Assembly (NCBI GenBank): GCA_030612785.1
Contig: JAUWNF010000013.1
Location: forward strand, 1 to 17,705
Length of the DNA stretch: 17,705 bases
Direction of reading: 5' to 3'
Origin: Phycisphaerales bacterium
GTDB taxonomy: Bacteria; Planctomycetota; Phycisphaerae; UBA1845
Shown here: piece by piece, positions 13,981 through 17,705 of the stretch
Numbering within the stretch: position 1 is the stretch's first letter
Layout: every line of letters begins with the position of its first letter
Position numbers and translations under genes: made by a program
The notes under the pieces: model-generated
Database searches by the model: none
What the model was told of the DNA's origin: nothing
The model's input: only the letters and a program-made list of their open reading frames with translations

Positions 13981-14742
13981 ATGACCGCGCTGAACTTCAA
14001 CATGCTTCGAGCACGGTTTACGTCGCTAGTCGAGGAAGACCGCGTCGACTGGACTTCAGTCGGCTTCCTCACGGGGAACGACGACGTTCTTCCGTTTGGC
14101 ACCGATTCAAAAGTCATCTCGACGGTGTTTGAAGGCTTCGTTGCCCCGCTGATCCACCGGATTGCTGACGAGTTCGGCTATGCCGTCGAAGGAGCGCGGC
14201 AGACAGTCTACCCAGATTTCACGCTGTCGCCGCTGCCTTCACGACAACCTCACATTGCTATTGACGTGAAGACGACTTATCGAGCGTTCAATCAGAACGG
14301 CACCTATAAGCGGTTCCGGTACACGCTTGGCTCGTATACGTCGTTCCTTCGCACGCCCGGCGCGAAGAAGAACATCCTTTACCCATACGCGGAGTACTCG
14401 GATCATTGGGTCATTGGGTTTCTCTACACACGCAAAGAGGGCATACCGGCTAAGGTGTATCGCCGCGCTGATACCACCACTAGCCTCTGCCCCTACCAGG
14501 ACGTGGAGTTCTTTGTTCAGGAAAAATACAAGATTGTTGGCGAATCTCCCGGCAGCTGGAACACGACGAACATTGGTTCCTTTCCTACGGGCAACATCGA
14601 TGATCTACGGGAAGGAAGAGGACCATTTGCACCGCATGGAAAGGAGGTGTGCGACGAGTACTGGCGGTACTACTCGCAGAAGGCGAGCGACAGGACTTAT
14701 AGCACAGTTGACGAGTTCCTGGCGTGGCGCGAGACGCGCTAG
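13981..14742 (+). CDS. Type II restriction endonuclease, EcoRV family
   Basis: A 253-residue protein that I recognise as an EcoRV homologue (EcoRV has 245). Matches to EcoRV include LPFGTDSKVISTVFE (EcoRV YPLGSDTKVLSTIFE), VYPDFTL (YPDFTL) and HIAIDVKTTY (KIAIDIKTTY). The metal and catalytic residues are therefore Glu51, Asp79, Asp95 and Lys97, equivalent to EcoRV Glu45, Asp74, Asp90 and Lys92. The recognition loop is GSWNTTNIGS (191-200) against GSGNTTNIGS, so one loop Gly (EcoRV Gly184) is Trp. It should cut DNA as a dimer at GATATC or a related site. ATG 13981 fits the EcoRV N-terminus; ATG 13945 in frame has AAGG 6 nt upstream and would add 12 residues. The stop is 29 nt from the end of the convergent methyltransferase. 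Confidence 0.93.
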   Translation: MTALNFNMLRARFTSLVEEDRVDWTSVGFLTGNDDVLPFGTDSKVISTVFEGFVAPLIHRIADEFGYAVEGARQTVYPDFTLSPLPSRQPHIAIDVKTTYRAFNQNGTYKRFRYTLGSYTSFLRTPGAKKNILYPYAEYSDHWVIGFLYTRKEGIPAKVYRRADTTTSLCPYQDVEFFVQEKYKIVGESPGSWNTTNIGSFPTGNIDDLREGRGPFAPHGKEVCDEYWRYYSQKASDRTYSTVDEFLAWRETR

Positions 14743-14771
14743 TTGCTCACCCCTCATCACTACTGCCGACC

Positions 14772-15875
14772 TTATTGCCCAATGATCAGCAATTCCTTCG
14801 AGTTTCCGTTAGTCGAGAGGACGTATTTGTATTCGCCAAAATGAATGCAGCGTACCTTCTGTTTGAACGTCCGCATCAAGTCAATCAAGTCGTCTTCCGA
14901 TGGGATTCCGTCACTTCGGTATGACACGACGAGGACGGCATTCCTGTACCGTTCGAAGAGCGTCGCGAACGCTTCTTTAGTCTGCTTCGGGTTCGACCAC
15001 GCTGATCTGACACCGTTCAGCGGCAGGTGCTTCCTTTGCCGATTGATGCGATCCGGCCAGTTCGCATAATCCACCAATCCTTCGAGGAAATGATAGAAAT
15101 CGAAGTAGTCCACGCCAACGCCGTTCTTGTTGATGTAGGGGGTGTCCATGTAGACGAGGTCATAATCGCCTGGGATGCGGAGAGCGTCGTGATGCACCGC
15201 GTGACATGGCACTCCTGCATCAAAAACGGCGGCGTTAGCCTCTTCCACGAACCCACGGAAATGCTCTTCGAACGGAGTATCCCACGTAGCCTTGTTCCCG
15301 AAGCTACGTTTGACATCCGCAGTTCGCATGTAGAGGTTTTTCCTATGGAATAGGTTGAAAGGCCGCTTTACAATACACGATTGAAATAAGGCATAGTATG
15401 CCAATGCTTGCTTGAACCGCCCTCGCAGTGTGGGAATGTTCTGGCATACAACGTCAAGCCACGCGTTCTCCTCATCCGTAAAGTAGATGCCGCCGAATGT
15501 CTGGGCTATGAAGTCTTTGTACTTGGTGCCGCCATGGCGCGATAGGACTGAGTCCTGGTCATCATCCGACAAGCGAATGCGCGAGTTTTCAATGATGGCC
15601 GTGCCGATTAGGTGGTTGAATCGAAGGTGGTCATTGTAGGTAACGTGCTTCCCGCGATCCTTGAGCATGTACGAGACACAACCGGTGCCGCCAAAGGCAT
15701 CGAGGGCAGTATCGAATTCGAGGTCAGCGATGTTCGACCACAGCCAGGGCAACAGCTTGAGCTTGCTACCTTGATACCGCGTAGACGGTGGCGTGCGAAG
15801 CTGAACAGGGCTCTTGAAGAACTCCAATTGAGTGTCTTGGGAGGTAGGAGTCTGTTTGCGTTTGCTCCGGTTCAT
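14772..15875 (-). CDS. DNA adenine-N6 methyltransferase (D12 class), partner of the EcoRV-like enzyme
   Basis: A 367-residue methyltransferase convergent with the restriction gene. Motif X is TRYQGSKLKLLPWL (32-45), motif I is DAFGGTGCVSYML (59-71) and motif IV is MDTPYI (243-248), with DTPY in place of DPPY; the order X-I-IV marks the D12 (alpha, Dam-like) class. It resembles the COG3392 adenine methylase group more than EcoRV methylase as I recall it. Its role would be to protect the endonuclease site. The N-terminus has QLEFF (16-20), which could be a degenerate clamp-binding motif. The ATG at 15875 overlaps the TGA of an upstream recombinase remnant (ATGA). No controller (C) protein gene is seen. 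Confidence 0.9.
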   Translation of the reverse strand: MNRSKRKQTPTSQDTQLEFFKSPVQLRTPPSTRYQGSKLKLLPWLWSNIADLEFDTALDAFGGTGCVSYMLKDRGKHVTYNDHLRFNHLIGTAIIENSRIRLSDDDQDSVLSRHGGTKYKDFIAQTFGGIYFTDEENAWLDVVCQNIPTLRGRFKQALAYYALFQSCIVKRPFNLFHRKNLYMRTADVKRSFGNKATWDTPFEEHFRGFVEEANAAVFDAGVPCHAVHHDALRIPGDYDLVYMDTPYINKNGVGVDYFDFYHFLEGLVDYANWPDRINRQRKHLPLNGVRSAWSNPKQTKEAFATLFERYRNAVLVVSYRSDGIPSEDDLIDLMRTFKQKVRCIHFGEYKYVLSTNGNSKELLIIGQ

Positions 15876-16114
15876 CTAGTCTTTCCATCAGCCGTTCTGG
15901 GTGTTGTTCCGAACTCAAACGGAATCGAGTTAGCCGTCTCCCGTTTGTCCTTGGGCATGAAATGAATGTACCGCTGAGTGGTTCGTGTGTCCAACTTCGG
16001 GCGAAGCGCCCGTGGGGCTGGAACCAGGATGGCAGCGATTCCTGGCTATTCGCTGAGCCGCTGGAACTGCTCTCGCGTGAGACCTGTTGGATATAGCTGC
16101 AGCTGCTCGTCCAT
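15872..16114 (-). pseudogene. Tyrosine recombinase remnant, internally deleted, with in-frame TAG
   Basis: An ATG at 16114 starts MDEQLQLYPTGLTREQFQRL, which looks like the N-terminal SAM-like part of tyrosine recombinases, but after 22 codons a TAG follows. The same frame continues and ends KLDTRTTQRYIHFMPKDKRE...ADGKTR, which is the C-terminal end with the catalytic Tyr in TTQRYIHF. Nearly all of the catalytic domain between is missing. The TGA stop overlaps the methyltransferase ATG by ATGA. It is a deletion derivative of an integrase that once lay beside the restriction-modification pair. Confidence 0.65.
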
Positions 16115-16233
16115 TTCAGTCACTTCACGACGGGGGCCGTGGCGGCATCATCACTCTTGCCGATAGCGTTCGGGTGCAGCCTAACCGATAGTCTTCGCAA
16201 GCCCCGGCGACGGGTCTACGCCAGACATCCCGG

Positions 16234-16431
16234 CTACTTACCAGGAGCCCTACGCTGATGGCGAGCACCGCCACGGCGCACCCACTCGTCCACTTCTTCC
16301 TTCTTGAATTTCCACAACCGCCCGACGCGATGCCCCGGCATCTTCTTCTTGTCAATTCACTTGTAGACGGTGTCCCGGCTGATCCCGAGATGGGCGCATA
16401 TCTCGTCAACGGACAGCCACCGGTCATCCAT
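16234..16431 (-). pseudogene. Excisionase-type helix-turn-helix protein broken by TGA
   Basis: From the ATG at 16431 the frame reads MDDRWLSVDEICAHLGISRD and TVYK, then TGA (16357-16359), then IDKKKMPGHRVGRLWKFKKE and EVDEWVRRGG to TAG at 16234. This is the excisionase/MerR-like HTH family, in which the stop position is normally Trp (YKWI), so a single TGG to TGA change explains it. It would have been the directionality or regulatory factor of the recombinase remnant just downstream. It overlaps the truncated end of the GGDEF gene by 8 nt. Confidence 0.75.
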
Positions 16432-17254
16432 CCCGCTTCTCCCACGCCAGCCCGTCCCACGGGCCGCGGCGGTCCCCGAAGCGGCTGTCCAATCCTGCAA
16501 CTTTCTTGCGGAGCACCTCCGCCCAGTGCACCGCCTCCACGAATGACGTCGCAGGCCTGATAATCACGAACTCCTCGCCGCCGTAACGGCAGGCGACGTC
16601 TTTGGACCCAGCGCAATCGCGCAACACGTCGGCCACCGCCCGCAGGATTCGATCGCCGCAATCATGTCCATGCGTGTCGTTGATATGTTTGAAGTGGTCC
16701 AGATCGAGCATGATCACGGAGACGCACCCGCGGCGATCGCGTGTGATCCGTCGTTTCTCGAACAACCGATCGAGACAGCGGCGATTCGACAGCCCGGTGA
16801 GGGGATCCTGTTCCGCCAAGCGTGCCAACTGCTCCATGCGGCGTTCGGTCTTCCTGCGATCCGCTTGGGTTTCTCTGTGCTTGCCCAGAGCGGTTTCCAC
16901 GCAGTGCCATAGGCAGTCGTTTTCGAGGGCTTCCATTTTGGGCAGGAAGTCGACAGAGCCGTTTCGCATGCTCTTGATGACGGTATCTTGGTCCCTGCTG
17001 CTGGAGATCACAACGACCGGGGGTGAATGTTCGTCTTTGGCAAGGATGGGCAGGAGTTCGTCGGCACACAAGTCCGGCAGATTGAAGTCCATCAGAACGC
17101 AGTCGAAAGGGCTATTCTCGATGGCCCGAAGGGCCGCTCGCCCTGTGGAGACCACCTGTAGCTCAACTTGGCGCTGTGTTGATTTCAGCGATTCCGAGAT
17201 CAAGTGCTGATGCCCGGGATCGTCTTCGACTAGCAGGATCTTGGTGCCGGTCAC
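16424..17254 (-). CDS. Response regulator with GGDEF domain, C-terminally truncated
   Basis: REC domain at residues 4-125: acidic pair Asp11/Asp12, phosphoacceptor Asp56 in MDFNLP, Ser84 region VISSS and Lys106. A coiled linker with EQLARLAEQDPLTGLSNRR leads into the GGDEF domain: MLDLDHFKHIND (metal and GTP site) and RYGGEEF (224-229), an active-type signature, so the ancestor was probably a diguanylate cyclase. The inhibitory I-site RxxD is absent (GSKD). After AEVLRKKVA (about 253) homology stops; 23 unrelated residues lead to TGA. The usual last 50 or so residues (SIGVA, AD.ALY.AK) are missing, so the enzyme is likely inactive. GTG at 17254 is chosen because the REC fold begins there, with GGGA 5 nt upstream. 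It follows the kinase gene, so they form a two-component pair. Confidence 0.82.
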   Translation of the reverse strand: MTGTKILLVEDDPGHQHLISESLKSTQRQVELQVVSTGRAALRAIENSPFDCVLMDFNLPDLCADELLPILAKDEHSPPVVVISSSRDQDTVIKSMRNGSVDFLPKMEALENDCLWHCVETALGKHRETQADRRKTERRMEQLARLAEQDPLTGLSNRRCLDRLFEKRRITRDRRGCVSVIMLDLDHFKHINDTHGHDCGDRILRAVADVLRDCAGSKDVACRYGGEEFVIIRPATSFVEAVHWAEVLRKKVAGLDSRFGDRRGPWDGLAWEKRDG

Positions 17255-17455
17255 TGGTTTCCCTCGACCTGTGGCGACAAACGAAACCCCAGTCCCCGAT
17301 TGTTGGCGATATCGGTTTTCAGGGCGTCGTTTGCCAGTAAGCAAAACGGTGTAGTTGCCCCGGTGCTCTTGGATAGATGCCGAAAGCAACGGTGGAAGAC
17401 GGGAGAGCCTAGTCGATGGTCGGAGCAACCAATGATGCGATTGGGTGTGTCAAGC

Positions 17456-17705
17456 TCACTTTGCCTGGGCTGGCAAAGAAACGAAGAAACGAGTTCCCTT
17501 TCCAGGTTCGGACTCGAGCCAGACTTTTCCCTCTTGCCGGTCCAGGATGCGGCGGATCGTGGCCAGACCGAGTCCCTCGCCGACTGCGGGACCTTCCGGG
17601 GCCAAGCGACGAAAGGCTTCGCCCGCCTTGTCCTTATCGCCGGGCGCACTGCCGATGCCGTTGTCCTCGCCGCGGTAGGTGGTCAGTCCCTCCGTGTGGG
17701 GGCCG
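17456..17705 (-). CDS. Sensor histidine kinase, C-terminal ATPase end (5' partial)
   Basis: The last 82 codons of a histidine kinase enter from the right edge; no start lies in the window. The HATPase_c domain is clear: EDNGIG (G1 box), AFRRLAPEG (F-box area), GEGLGLATIRRILD (G2 box), KVWLESEPGKGTRFFVSLPA, then TGA at 17456-17458. It would autophosphorylate and pass phosphate to the REC domain encoded 201 nt downstream on the same strand. The intervening 201 nt hold no convincing gene. Input domains are outside the window. Confidence 0.88.
   Translation of the reverse strand, partial: GPHTEGLTTYRGEDNGIGSAPGDKDKAGEAFRRLAPEGPAVGEGLGLATIRRILDRQEGKVWLESEPGKGTRFFVSLPAQAK

Noticed and set aside
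10930..16359. Recoding of stop codons (TAG or TGA) explaining the interrupted genes
   Set aside because: TGA, TAG and TAA all end intact genes here (for example TAG ends DUF499 and the endonuclease), so recoding is unlikely.
16258..16560. 100-codon + strand frame
   Set aside because: Shadow of the excisionase remnant and GGDEF end.
17251..17649. 132-codon minus-strand frame between kinase and regulator, ending in a GTGA overlap
   Set aside because: Its first part is out of frame with the clear kinase ATPase domain, and the remainder has no recognisable features.
1..17705. CRISPR array or insertion sequence with terminal repeats
   Set aside because: No regularly spaced direct repeats and no transposase or paired terminal repeats were seen.

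Overview
The window is GC-rich bacterial DNA with an accessory-island look. It holds a DNA-modification-type anti-phage cluster, a tRNA-derived attachment-site scar, broken recombination genes, an EcoRV-like restriction-modification pair and the edge of a two-component signalling locus. The host is probably a planctomycete or relative. I infer this only from the integrase style (a family I associate with planctomycete islands, with a C-terminal tail carrying an AW..L...IRAG..AM pattern); no rRNA or core marker is present.

Region 1 (1-9877, all + strand) is a defence operon: DUF1156 methyltransferase (5' end cut by the window edge), DUF3800 protein, a small putative BECR-fold nuclease, a putative PD-(D/E)XK-like protein, a DUF499 ATPase and a membrane-anchored NERD nuclease-like protein. 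The first three genes overlap by 4 bp or nearly abut; an 80-nt run of three hairpins precedes the fourth. DUF1156 and DUF499 partners recur together in predicted phage-defence clusters: the methyltransferase presumably marks self DNA while the ATPase and nucleases act on unmarked DNA. The most unusual element is a roughly 230-residue insert inside the methyltransferase that looks like a HEPN-type domain with an R-x4-H motif. The same protein ends with a beta-clamp-binding motif (QLSLF), and the ATPase carries a bacterial Ig-like domain near its C-terminus.

Region 2 (9878-10776) is an island border. On the minus strand lie two diverged copies of an integrase C-terminal tail. The outer one reads in frame through a 31-bp tRNA 3'-end fragment, which is followed by a strong intrinsic terminator. 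This is the geometry expected when an integrase gene spanning its own attP is split by integration into a tRNA; its body should then lie at the other end of the island, left of the window.

Region 3 (10777-13593) starts with a second integrase, broken by an in-frame TAG and apparently shortened internally, followed by a helicase fragment without Walker A or C-terminal half. This fragment runs in frame into an intact radical SAM gene that has its own TATAAT just upstream.

Region 4 (13547-16431) holds a small conserved-looking minus-strand gene, an EcoRV-family endonuclease and a convergent adenine methyltransferase with a DTPY motif. Remnants of a recombinase and an excisionase, each with a nonsense codon, lie upstream of the methyltransferase.

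Region 5 (16424-17705, minus strand) is the 3' end of a histidine kinase followed by a REC-GGDEF response regulator whose C-terminus is missing exactly where the excisionase remnant begins, so an element seems to have cut into it.
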